This document shows positions 1 to 6,253 of a DNA stretch of 64,000 nt, in pieces. Made by a program: the position numbers and the translations under genes. How positions within the stretch are numbered: position 1 is the stretch's first letter; each line of letters starts with the position of its first letter. This DNA comes from an uncultured Oscillospiraceae bacterium. Its GTDB lineage: Bacteria > Bacillota > Clostridia > Oscillospirales > Ruminococcaceae. The stretch is from positions 35,586 through 99,585 of the forward strand of contig CAKSEO010000001.1 in the NCBI GenBank assembly GCA_934446565.1, written 5' to 3'. The notes beneath the pieces are model-generated. The model saw only the letters and a list, made by a program, of their open reading frames with translations. It did no database searches and was not told where the DNA came from.

Positions 1-1035
1 GTCGAACAGCACGGTCATGCCCTCGGGGAGGCCTATCGGCCCGATGAAGCCTGCGTTCAGTCCGCACTCGGGAGTTATAACAGCCGGGTGAATGTCGCAG
101 CCGAGGAAGTTCGTGAGCTTGGTCTCGTTGATGTCGAGGTCGCCGCGGATGAATACGACAACGTAGCTGTCGTCGTGGTTGCGCTGGTAAACTACAGCTT
201 TGCAGCTCTTTTCCTGCGGGCTGTGCAGGAACTCGCAGATGTCCTCGATGGTGTGGATGTTCGGGGTGTGTACCTCGGTGAGGGGCTGGCTCTCGGCGTC
301 GCGGGTGTTCTCGATGATGGACTCGGCAGCTTCCATGTTGGCGCGGAATCCGCAGTCCTTACAAATTGCGATGGAATCCTCGCCGATAGGCGTGAGCAGC
401 ATGAATTCGTGGGAAATGCTTCCGCCCATCATGCCGGAGTCGGACTTGACGGAAATTACCTCGGGAATGCCGGCGCGGGCGTAGATACGCTCATACGCCT
501 TGTGGCAGCGCATGTAGTATTCCTCCAGATCCTCCTGGGAGGTGTGGAACGAATACGCGTCTTTCATGGTGAACTCGCGCACGCGGATAAGACCGCCGCG
601 GGGACGCGCCTCGTCGCGGAACTTGGTCTGTATCTGGTAGATCATGAACGGATACTTGGAGTAGCTGTTCGCGTACTCGCGGACGAGCTGGACTGCGGCT
701 TCCTCGTGGGTCATTCCGAGGACCATCTGCGCCTTGTTGCGGTCGGTGAAGCGGAGCAGCTCGCTGCCTATGCTCTCGTATCTGCCGGACTCCTGCCAGA
801 GGGTGGCGGGCATTACTACGGGGAAAGATACCTCCTGACCGTCGATAGCGTCCATTTCCTCGCGGATTATCTGCTCTATCTTGCGGGTGATACGCTTTAA
901 GGGCATGTAGCTGGAGAAGATACCGTTAGCAACGTACTTCATGTAGCCACCGCGTATCATCAGCGCGTGGCTGTCGATGTTACAGTCGGAGGGGCGCTGC
1001 TTGAAGCGGTCGCCTACTAGCTTTTCAAGTTTCAT
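1..1035 (-). CDS. proS: Prolyl-tRNA synthetase, N-terminal 345 residues (runs off the window)
   Basis: Charges tRNA-Pro with proline in the cytoplasm. The complement of 1-1035 is an open frame of 345 codons from an ATG at 1035 to the window edge. It starts MKLEKLVGDRFKQ, contains the class II motif 2 region RDEARPRGGLIRVREF, then GSISHEF, and then enters the inserted editing domain (CKDCGFRANME, later GFIGPIGLPEG). This marks the long bacterial ProS type with an INS editing domain. Motif 3 and the anticodon-binding domain lie outside the window. AAAGGAAG sits about seven bases before the ATG. A T-box leader precedes it, so expression should follow uncharged tRNA-Pro. The shorter plus-strand ORFs here are shadows of this gene. 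Confidence 0.95.
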   Translation of the reverse strand, partial: MKLEKLVGDRFKQRPSDCNIDSHALMIRGGYMKYVANGIFSSYMPLKRITRKIEQIIREEMDAIDGQEVSFPVVMPATLWQESGRYESIGSELLRFTDRNKAQMVLGMTHEEAAVQLVREYANSYSKYPFMIYQIQTKFRDEARPRGGLIRVREFTMKDAYSFHTSQEDLEEYYMRCHKAYERIYARAGIPEVISVKSDSGMMGGSISHEFMLLTPIGEDSIAICKDCGFRANMEAAESIIENTRDAESQPLTEVHTPNIHTIEDICEFLHSPQEKSCKAVVYQRNHDDSYVVVFIRGDLDINETKLTNFLGCDIHPAVITPECGLNAGFIGPIGLPEGMTVLFD

Positions 1036-1065
1036 GTGTTTTCTTCCTTTCGATTTTCGTCAGTT

Positions 1066-1345
1066 TCGTCAAGAATACAAAAAGCCCTGAACCGATAAGG
1101 CTCAGGGCGAACTGTACAAAGTCCGTGTTACCACCTGGATTCGGGAAATTCCCGCGCTCAGCGTCTGCAACGCTTTCTCATGTAACGGTGAGCACCGGCG
1201 CCGCTTACTTCCGCATTCCTGCGGGTTCCGGGCGCAGCTCTAAGACGGGTTCGGCATATCGTCAATAACGGCTCGCACCTACCGCCGTCTCTCTGAAAAT
1301 CAGAAGTGCCTACTGTTTCTTTTCACAGCTTTTCGTATTCATTGG
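1066..1345 (-). ncRNA. T-box riboswitch leader of proS
   Basis: The transcript between the proS promoter and proS carries a T-box. The conserved T-box sequence reads AGGTGGTAACACGG (complement of 1123-1136). It is followed by a terminator stem GCCCTGA/TCAGGGC (1084-1108) and a U-run, just before the proS ribosome binding site. The long 5' part (about 1140-1320) has several paired arms, as expected for Stem I with a specifier loop. A CCC/CCG triplet occurs near 1240-1250, which would fit proline, but I did not fold the RNA to prove which triplet is the specifier. Family knowledge predicts that uncharged tRNA-Pro stabilises the antiterminator and switches proS on. Confidence 0.9.
1084..1108 (-). 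terminator. T-box conditional terminator
   Basis: On the minus strand GCCCTGA pairs with TCAGGGC and is followed by TTTTTG. Because it directly follows the T-box sequence, it is the regulated terminator of the proS leader. Confidence 0.85.
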
Positions 1346-1349
1346 ATTG

Positions 1350-1378
1350 ATTATATCACGATTTTCGGGATTTGTCAA
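1350..1378 (-). promoter_or_regulatory. proS promoter
   Basis: Minus strand: perfect TTGACA (complement of 1373-1378), a 17-base spacer and perfect TATAAT (complement of 1350-1355). It lies just past the stop of the upstream regulator gene, so proS can be transcribed independently of it. Confidence 0.9.
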
Positions 1379-1386
1379 CCAGAAAT

Positions 1387-1602
1387 TCACCATTTCTTTT
1401 CCTTGTCGTCTGTCAGGCACAGGAGGTAATCAGTTGATACGTCAAGATATTTCGCGAGGGTGACGATATGGCGGCAGGGTATCTCCTGGATATTGTTCTC
1501 GTATTTGCTTATCTGCTGCTGCGTTGTTTTCAGCAGGTCGGCTATCTGCTGCTGGCTCGCTTTTCCGGCGCGGGCTTCTTTCAGGCGGGTGCCAATATCC
1601 AT
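1387..1602 (-). CDS. Small Xre/Cro-type DNA-binding regulator
   Basis: A 71-residue protein consisting of little more than one helix-turn-helix domain of the lambda Cro/C1 (HTH_3) type. It reads IGTRLKEARAGKASQQQIADLL, then TTQQQISKYENN, then a helix ending LDVSTDYLLCLTD. The frame is open from an ATG at 1611, but AGGAG occupies 1612-1616, so the ATG at 1602 (nine bases from AGGAG) is the likelier start. It is divergent from the secreted protein at 1756. Their promoters overlap, and four copies of a hexamer lie around them, which suggests that this protein binds there and represses itself and its neighbour. The ligand or signal is unknown; there is no room for a sensor domain. Confidence 0.85.
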   Translation of the reverse strand: MDIGTRLKEARAGKASQQQIADLLKTTQQQISKYENNIQEIPCRHIVTLAKYLDVSTDYLLCLTDDKEKKW

Positions 1603-1664
1603 ATTCATCATCTCCTATGACTGTCAAAATGCGTTAATTATTTTTGTACAGAATATACAAATTT

Positions 1665-1693
1665 ATTATACACCTATAAAATTGTGTTGACAA
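1665..1693 (-). promoter_or_regulatory. Promoter of the Xre-type regulator
   Basis: Minus strand TTGTCA (complement of 1688-1693), 17 bases, TATAAT (complement of 1665-1670). The -35 shares five bases with the -35 of the opposite promoter. The -10 is embedded in AGGTGTATAAT, identical in form to the opposite promoter. Confidence 0.8.
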
Positions 1694-1714
1694 ACATCTG
1701 AAAAGGTGTATAAT
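1687..1714 (+). promoter_or_regulatory. Promoter of the secreted protein gene at 1756
   Basis: TTGACA (1687-1692), a 16-base spacer and TATAAT (1709-1714). The -10 overlaps AGGTGT at 1704-1709. Confidence 0.85.
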
Positions 1715-1755
1715 TAAATTAACACCTGATAAGGTGTAAAGAGGAGGAGAATTAT

Positions 1756-3651
1756 ATGAACATATTTAAAAAGGTCGCGGCAGCCGTGACGGCTGTGGCT
1801 GTTCTGGCGGGGATAACCGTTTCGGTCAGCGCGGCGGACAGCACTTTGAAGCTTTTGACTGAGGAAGTGGATTCAGAAATCGGTCCTCTTGCAGAGGAAG
1901 GTTTGTATGTTTTTACAAACGATGATGGTTTTGCTGAAAATTTTGTGTCAATCTCTCAGTCCGCGCTGGAAAAGTGGTGCACTGGCGGCAATTTGCAGAT
2001 GACAGATGTAAAGATTGATGGAAATATAAGCTGGAACAGGCTTGCAGGATTCAATGATACGCTGGCATTGTTTAATGTGGATACCTCCGGAAATATTACC
2101 AAGAGATATGCTTACACATATAACGGCAAAGATACTATGAAAATAGTGAGCACAACTACTGATTGGATGTACGCCAAAACAAATGGAGATATTATTCAAC
2201 AGGCAGTCTGCGACAAAAATGGAAACCTTACTTTTTCAGCGCGTACATCTGCCGGAAAGACTGTAAAGGCTAAGTTCAAGGTGGGGGAAAATCCTTATAA
2301 TGGAGAGCGCTGGTATCAATATTATGCTCTCAATGACAGCAAGTATCTTGGATATGTCATTTACCAAACTACAGATGAACCCTCTGTGAGCAAAAGCAGT
2401 CAGAATCTTTCTTTTGAGATAACGATTGCGATAGATTTGGTCGATAAAAATGGCAAAACCAAAAATGTCTGGAAAAAGAGAACTACCGATTTCACTTACT
2501 ATGGGACGGCAGGTAATAATTTGGTATTCTTTTATCGTGATCTTAGCAAAGATTTTTATAACACATGTATGTATGACTTGAAAAAAGGGAAGGTTGTAAC
2601 TTATTCAGCCAACAGTTTGATAATAGCTGCTGATATGCCTTATATGAAATCTGATGGAACAATGCTCGGTGCAACTGAATTCTATGATTTGGATTCTTTT
2701 AATGGCAACTATTCCAATATAGCCATTGCAGAGTATCACTCGAGAAGCAATGATACTGCTGCATACTGCCTAGTAGATTTGTCACAAGGAGAGTATTTGA
2801 GCTGCTTTTATAAGGAAATGAGCACATCAGACGGAAAAATGTTCCTTGTAAAGACCTACGACGATAAATGGGGCTACATAAATACAAAGGGCAAGTTCCT
2901 CGGCGCGTTTGACGACGCGGGCGATTTTAAAGGAAACTACGCTCCAGTAATAAAGAATGGCAAGGCATATCTTGTTGACAAAACGATGAAATGCGTTTCC
3001 GAAAAAATCAATGCAACATCTGTAAGAACCCTGGGCGACGGTCTGTATTACGTTGAAAACGGAAGCAAAAAGTACCTCGTGACATACGCTTCCGGAACCA
3101 GCTCCGCGACACCAACTACGCCTACGACCACAAAGCCGTCCGCGTCCGGCAAGGACATCTCCGGTCTGGAATACTACAAGCTTGCTAACGAGGAATACAC
3201 CGGCGGAAAGATCTGCCCCGACCCCTCGATTTACGACGGAAACTATCTGCTTGAGGAAAAGACAGACTACACCCTCTCCTACAAAAATAACACTGCGCTT
3301 GGAACCGGAACGGTCATAGTCAAGGGCTGCGGGAAATATTCCGGCACCAAAACCCTGAAATTCAACATCGTCCTTAATAAGCCCACATTTTCCGCAAAAA
3401 AGAACGGAAGCAGCAAGGCGGTTCTTTCGTGGAAGAAAGTTGCGGGCGCTGCCGGGTATGAAATCTACTATGCGGCTGGAAACGGCAGCTTCAAGAAGCT
3501 GGCGTCGGTTTACGCGTCAACGCTCAGCAAGTCGGTTTCCGGGCTGGATATCAGGAACAACAGCTACAAGTTCAGGATACGCGCTTACGCGACCTCGTCC
3601 GACGGTAAAAAAGTATACAGCTCCTGGTCTAAAACTGTAAAAATAGGTTAA
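1756..3651 (+). CDS. Secreted modular protein with WG-like repeat, Ig-like domain and C-terminal fibronectin III domain
   Basis: A 631-residue exported protein of unknown function. Residues 1-27 form a Sec signal peptide (MNIFKKVAAAVTAVAVLAG, cut probably after SVSA). The long middle part looks like beta-propeller or WG-repeat sequence, with KWGYINTKGKF near residue 370. A Thr/Ser/Pro linker spans about 446-466. Then follow an Ig-like domain (YTLSYKNNTALGTGTVIVKG) and a fibronectin III domain (AVLSWKKVAGAAGYEIYY) to the end. There is no sortase or dockerin motif. GAGGAGGAG lies ahead of the ATG. Bases 1860-2870 are clearly richer in A and T than both ends of the gene and the surrounding genes, as if the middle had a different origin. 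It is probably controlled by the divergent regulator. Confidence 0.8.
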   Translation: MNIFKKVAAAVTAVAVLAGITVSVSAADSTLKLLTEEVDSEIGPLAEEGLYVFTNDDGFAENFVSISQSALEKWCTGGNLQMTDVKIDGNISWNRLAGFNDTLALFNVDTSGNITKRYAYTYNGKDTMKIVSTTTDWMYAKTNGDIIQQAVCDKNGNLTFSARTSAGKTVKAKFKVGENPYNGERWYQYYALNDSKYLGYVIYQTTDEPSVSKSSQNLSFEITIAIDLVDKNGKTKNVWKKRTTDFTYYGTAGNNLVFFYRDLSKDFYNTCMYDLKKGKVVTYSANSLIIAADMPYMKSDGTMLGATEFYDLDSFNGNYSNIAIAEYHSRSNDTAAYCLVDLSQGEYLSCFYKEMSTSDGKMFLVKTYDDKWGYINTKGKFLGAFDDAGDFKGNYAPVIKNGKAYLVDKTMKCVSEKINATSVRTLGDGLYYVENGSKKYLVTYASGTSSATPTTPTTTKPSASGKDISGLEYYKLANEEYTGGKICPDPSIYDGNYLLEEKTDYTLSYKNNTALGTGTVIVKGCGKYSGTKTLKFNIVLNKPTFSAKKNGSSKAVLSWKKVAGAAGYEIYYAAGNGSFKKLASVYASTLSKSVSGLDIRNNSYKFRIRAYATSSDGKKVYSSWSKTVKIG

Positions 3652-3681
3652 AATCGGAATGCGTAAATAGCTTACTGGCGT

Positions 3682-3719
3682 CCCGTTTCGCAGGAAAATC
3701 ACTGCGAAACGGGATTTTT
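3682..3719 (+). terminator. Terminator after the secreted protein gene
   Basis: CCCGTTTCGCAG (3682-3693) pairs perfectly with CTGCGAAACGGG (3702-3713) across an 8-base loop, followed by ATTTTT. Confidence 0.9.
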
Positions 3720-3742
3720 ACGCAGATTTTTCAAAAAACCTA

Positions 3743-3771
3743 TTGATTTTCTGAAATGATTGTGGTATAAT
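3743..3771 (+). promoter_or_regulatory. Promoter of the rimP-nusA-infB operon
   Basis: TTGATT (3743-3748), 17 bases, TATAAT (3766-3771). Confidence 0.8.
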
Positions 3772-3791
3772 ACAACAAGATAGATTAGACT

Positions 3792-3824
3792 AAAGACTGG
3801 GGTTTCGCTCCAGTCTTTAAGTTT
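3792..3824 (+). terminator. Hairpin in the rimP leader, possible attenuator
   Basis: AAAGACTGG (3792-3800) pairs with CCAGTCTTT (3810-3818), followed by AAGTTTT. It lies between the promoter and rimP, so it could end transcription early. I see no alternative antiterminator by eye. Confidence 0.5.
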
Positions 3825-3883
3825 TAATCGGGGGTCGGGCGTTTTTGCCCGTCCCGCTGCATATTCTGAAAGGAGCTGGCTTA

Positions 3884-4390
3884 ATGGCACTTGCAAAGGG
3901 GTTCAGCACTATCGAGGCTGCGGCTGAGGCTGCCGTCAGACCGATAGTCGAGAGCCACGGGTTCTCTCTGTGGGACGTCTGGTTCGCGAAGGAGGGCGCA
4001 AAATGGTATCTGCGTATCTTCATCGACAAGCCGCACGGCGTTTCCATCGACGACTGCGAATCCATCGACGGGGAGATCAACTCCATCATCGACGAGCAGT
4101 ATTTCATCGACAAGATCGACTATCTGGAGATAGGCTCCGCGGGGCTCGAACGTTCCGTGAGGAGGTTAGCCCAGCTTGAACAGTCGATAGGCAAAAAGGT
4201 GAGGGTCAAGACCTACAAGCTGTGCGAGGGCGCGCCGTCTAAGGACTTCAAGTGCGTGCTTTCGGGATACGACGGCGAAAAGCTCACGCTGACCGGCGAT
4301 TTCGGGGAGCTTGCGCTTCCTGTAGCCGATGTTTCGGCGATAAATTACGATGACTTTGACGATCACGAGCTGATAGAAAGCGGCGACTGA
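3884..4390 (+). CDS. rimP: Ribosome maturation factor RimP
   Basis: A 168-residue cytoplasmic protein needed for 30S subunit maturation. It has the expected N-terminal alpha/beta domain (VRPIVESHGFSLWDVWF, then LRIFIDKPHGVSIDDCE), the motif YLEIGSAGLERSV (usually EVSSPGLDRPL in the family), and a C-terminal Sm-like barrel (GKKVRVKTYK to VSAINYDDFD). The ATG at 3884 is preceded by AAAGGAG; the reading frame is open from 3845 but no ribosome binding site supports an earlier start. It is the first gene of a long operon running through infB to gltX, the common firmicute order. Confidence 0.95.
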   Translation: MALAKGFSTIEAAAEAAVRPIVESHGFSLWDVWFAKEGAKWYLRIFIDKPHGVSIDDCESIDGEINSIIDEQYFIDKIDYLEIGSAGLERSVRRLAQLEQSIGKKVRVKTYKLCEGAPSKDFKCVLSGYDGEKLTLTGDFGELALPVADVSAINYDDFDDHELIESGD

Positions 4391-4426
4391 CCGCGGCAGT
4401 ATATTTAATGGAGGAATTAACGGAAA

Positions 4427-5659
4427 ATGGCTAAGAAGAAAGTACAGCAGCCCCAGAACGACATCACTGAATTTTTTGACGCGCTTGCCGCTTACGCTGC
4501 TGAAAAGGGAATCGACAAGGACGTGTTCGCTGAAAAGATCAAGAGCGCTATCGAAAAGAGCCTCAAGACCAGCATGCACGTTGACGACAAGGACAGCGAG
4601 TGCGTTTTTGTCAACATTGATTTCAACAGAAAGATATTTAATGTCAGCGTACTTAAAGAGGTTATCGAGGTGGTTGACACCCTGTACGAGCCGGAGATCG
4701 AGATAGTTCTTGAGGAGGCACGCAAGATCAATCCGTCCGTCGAGGTCGGCGACAAGATACCCGTTCCGATCGACCCGCACGAATTCAAGCGTATCGCTGC
4801 AAAGAACGCAAAGGATCTCATCAAGCAGGGCTTCCGCGACATCGAGCGCCAGCAGCTCAGCGAGATGTGGGGCGAGTATGAGAACGAGGCTGTATCCGCA
4901 GTAGTTACCAAGATAGAGCCCAAGACCGGTCACGCTACCATCGAGATAAATCACAACGAAGTCCTCCTGATGAGAGCCGACCAGATACCCGGCGAGGTAC
5001 TGCATGTTGGCGATATCATCAAGGTATATATCACCGGCGTTTCCAAAGAATATAAGGAAGGCGCTAAGAAGCAGAGCCTCCGTATCACCAGAACCGACAA
5101 GGGTCTTATCAAGCGACTGTTCGAGCTTGAGTGCCCCGAAATTTACGACGGCACTGTTGAGATAAAGGCTGTCAGCCGCGCTGCCGGTTCCCGCTCCAAG
5201 ATCGCGGTCATCAGCAACGATCCTAACGTTGACGCAGTGGGCGCGTGCATCGGTACCCAGAAGTCCCGTATCAACGCCGTTACCAAGGAGCTCAAGGGCG
5301 AGAAGGTAGACGTCGTTCTGTGGAGCGAGGATCTTGAGGAATTCATCAAGCAGGCGCTCAAGCCCGCAGAAGTCCTCCGCGTGGTAATAACCAATCCCGA
5401 CCCCAAGAAGAAGGAATGCAAGGCTATCGTTCCTGATAATCAGCTTTCCCTCGCCATCGGCAACAAGGGTCAGAATGCTCTGCTTGCCGCAAGACTTACC
5501 AACTGCAAGATAGACATCAAGGCAGAGAGCAAGGTAACTCCCGAGGATCTTATCGTGACCGAATATATCCCGGAGGAACCTGCTGAGGAGCCTGCCGAAG
5601 CACATGCAGAGGAGCAGACAGAGGCTCCCGCGCAGGCTGAAGCTCCCGTCGAGGAATAA
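4427..5659 (+). CDS. nusA: Transcription termination/antitermination factor NusA
   Basis: A 410-residue RNA polymerase-associated factor controlling pausing, termination and antitermination. Order of domains: N-terminal polymerase-binding domain (about 1-135), S1 RNA-binding domain (about 140-205, from AVSAVVTKIEPKTGHATI), KH1 with DAVGACIGTQKSRI, and KH2 with LAIGNKGQNALLAARLT. It ends in a low-complexity acidic tail rich in EEPAE and EAPAQ. It lacks the C-terminal AR repeats of proteobacterial NusA, as usual in Bacillota. A purine-rich GGAGG precedes the ATG. It sits between rimP and ylxR. Confidence 0.96.
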   Translation: MAKKKVQQPQNDITEFFDALAAYAAEKGIDKDVFAEKIKSAIEKSLKTSMHVDDKDSECVFVNIDFNRKIFNVSVLKEVIEVVDTLYEPEIEIVLEEARKINPSVEVGDKIPVPIDPHEFKRIAAKNAKDLIKQGFRDIERQQLSEMWGEYENEAVSAVVTKIEPKTGHATIEINHNEVLLMRADQIPGEVLHVGDIIKVYITGVSKEYKEGAKKQSLRITRTDKGLIKRLFELECPEIYDGTVEIKAVSRAAGSRSKIAVISNDPNVDAVGACIGTQKSRINAVTKELKGEKVDVVLWSEDLEEFIKQALKPAEVLRVVITNPDPKKKECKAIVPDNQLSLAIGNKGQNALLAARLTNCKIDIKAESKVTPEDLIVTEYIPEEPAEEPAEAHAEEQTEAPAQAEAPVEE

Positions 5660-5668
5660 GGAGCGGCT

Positions 5669-5938
5669 ATGCAGGAAAAGCACGTTCCGATGCGCAAGTG
5701 CATCGGCTGCGGCGAAATGATCGGAAAAAAGGGCGCGGTGAGGATAGTCCGCAGCAAGGAGGGTGAAATCTCCATCGACCTCACCGGAAAGAAACCGGGA
5801 CGCGGCGCGTACCTCTGCCGGAGCAGGGAATGCCTGGAGCTGGCAAGAAAGGGCAGAAAGCTTGAACGCGGTCTGAAATGCGCTATTCCCGATGAGATAT
5901 ACGAAATTCTCGAAAAGGAGCTGACCTCGGATAAATAA
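5669..5938 (+). CDS. ylxR: YlxR family protein (RnpM type)
   Basis: An 89-residue protein of the nusA operon. The family signature is present: MRKCIGCGEMIGKK, then KKPGRGAYLCRSRECLELA. The family has been linked to RNA binding and, in Bacillus subtilis (RnpM), to modulation of RNase P. AAGGAG precedes the ATG. Its last codons and stop overlap the apparent beginning of the next reading frame. Confidence 0.93.
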   Translation: MQEKHVPMRKCIGCGEMIGKKGAVRIVRSKEGEISIDLTGKKPGRGAYLCRSRECLELARKGRKLERGLKCAIPDEIYEILEKELTSDK

Positions 5939-6236
5939 GGAACTTTCGACGATCTGCCTTTGCCGCCGTGCCGGAAAGCTCGTTATGGGCTTTGACGCGG
6001 CTGTGCAGGAAATCAACGCACCAAAGTCAAAGGCGGCGGGTATTATTCTGGCTTCGGACGTGTCTCCGAAAACAGAAAAGGAGATCTGCTTTCACGCAGA
6101 GAAGCACGGCATTCCGGTCGTTCATGGGGATTTCAGCATGGATGACGCAAAGGACGCTGTCGGAAAGCGTTCGGGTATCTTTCTGGTGCTCGACGCGGGT
6201 CTTTACGGCTCTATCACAAGACATATAAGTGAATAG
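5931..6236 (+). CDS. ylxQ: L7Ae/YlxQ-like ribosomal protein, start codon not canonical
   Basis: A small kink-turn RNA-binding protein of the L7Ae/L30e/S12e/Gadd45 family, normally about 100 residues. The conserved N-terminus is encoded ([18 protein letters not shown]), followed by [12 protein letters not shown] and IPVVHGDF. The frame is open from the TGA at 5922-5924 but has no ATG, GTG or TTG before the ATG at 5985, which lies in the middle of the conserved motif. The best candidate is ATA at 5931, ten bases after AAGGAG (5915-5920), overlapping the ylxR end and giving 101 residues. A start at 5985 would give a protein of 83 residues without its first helix. A sequence error or a frameshift from ylxR are alternatives. 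Confidence 0.65.
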   Translation: MNKELSTICLCRRAGKLVMGFDAAVQEINAPKSKAAGIILASDVSPKTEKEICFHAEKHGIPVVHGDFSMDDAKDAVGKRSGIFLVLDAGLYGSITRHISE

Positions 6237-6253
6237 TATGGAGGAAAGTTACA

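Larger units (their letters stand above)
1665..1737. promoter_or_regulatory. Candidate operator cluster: four AGGTGT/ACACCT sites
   Basis: ACACCT occurs at 1670-1675 and 1722-1727, AGGTGT at 1704-1709 and 1732-1737. The outer pair forms an 11-base inverted repeat (ATTATACACCT at 1665-1675, AGGTGTATAAT at 1704-1714) that covers both -10 elements. The inner pair forms a perfect palindrome ACACCT-GATA-AGGTGT just downstream of the plus-strand promoter. Placement over both divergent promoters fits binding by the adjacent Xre-type regulator; that binding is inferred. Confidence 0.7.

Noticed and set aside
88-900. Plus-strand ORFs at 88-900 and 200-484
   Set aside because: The minus strand encodes a convincing prolyl-tRNA synthetase across the whole region with T-box and promoter.
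1387-3651. Xre regulator and neighbour as a toxin-antitoxin or prophage remnant
   Set aside because: The partner is a large secreted modular protein rather than a small toxin, and no integrase, recombinase or phage gene is present.
4166-6016. 616-residue minus-strand ORF opposite rimP, nusA and ylxR
   Set aside because: Covers three well-recognised genes in antisense; no motif and no start signal.
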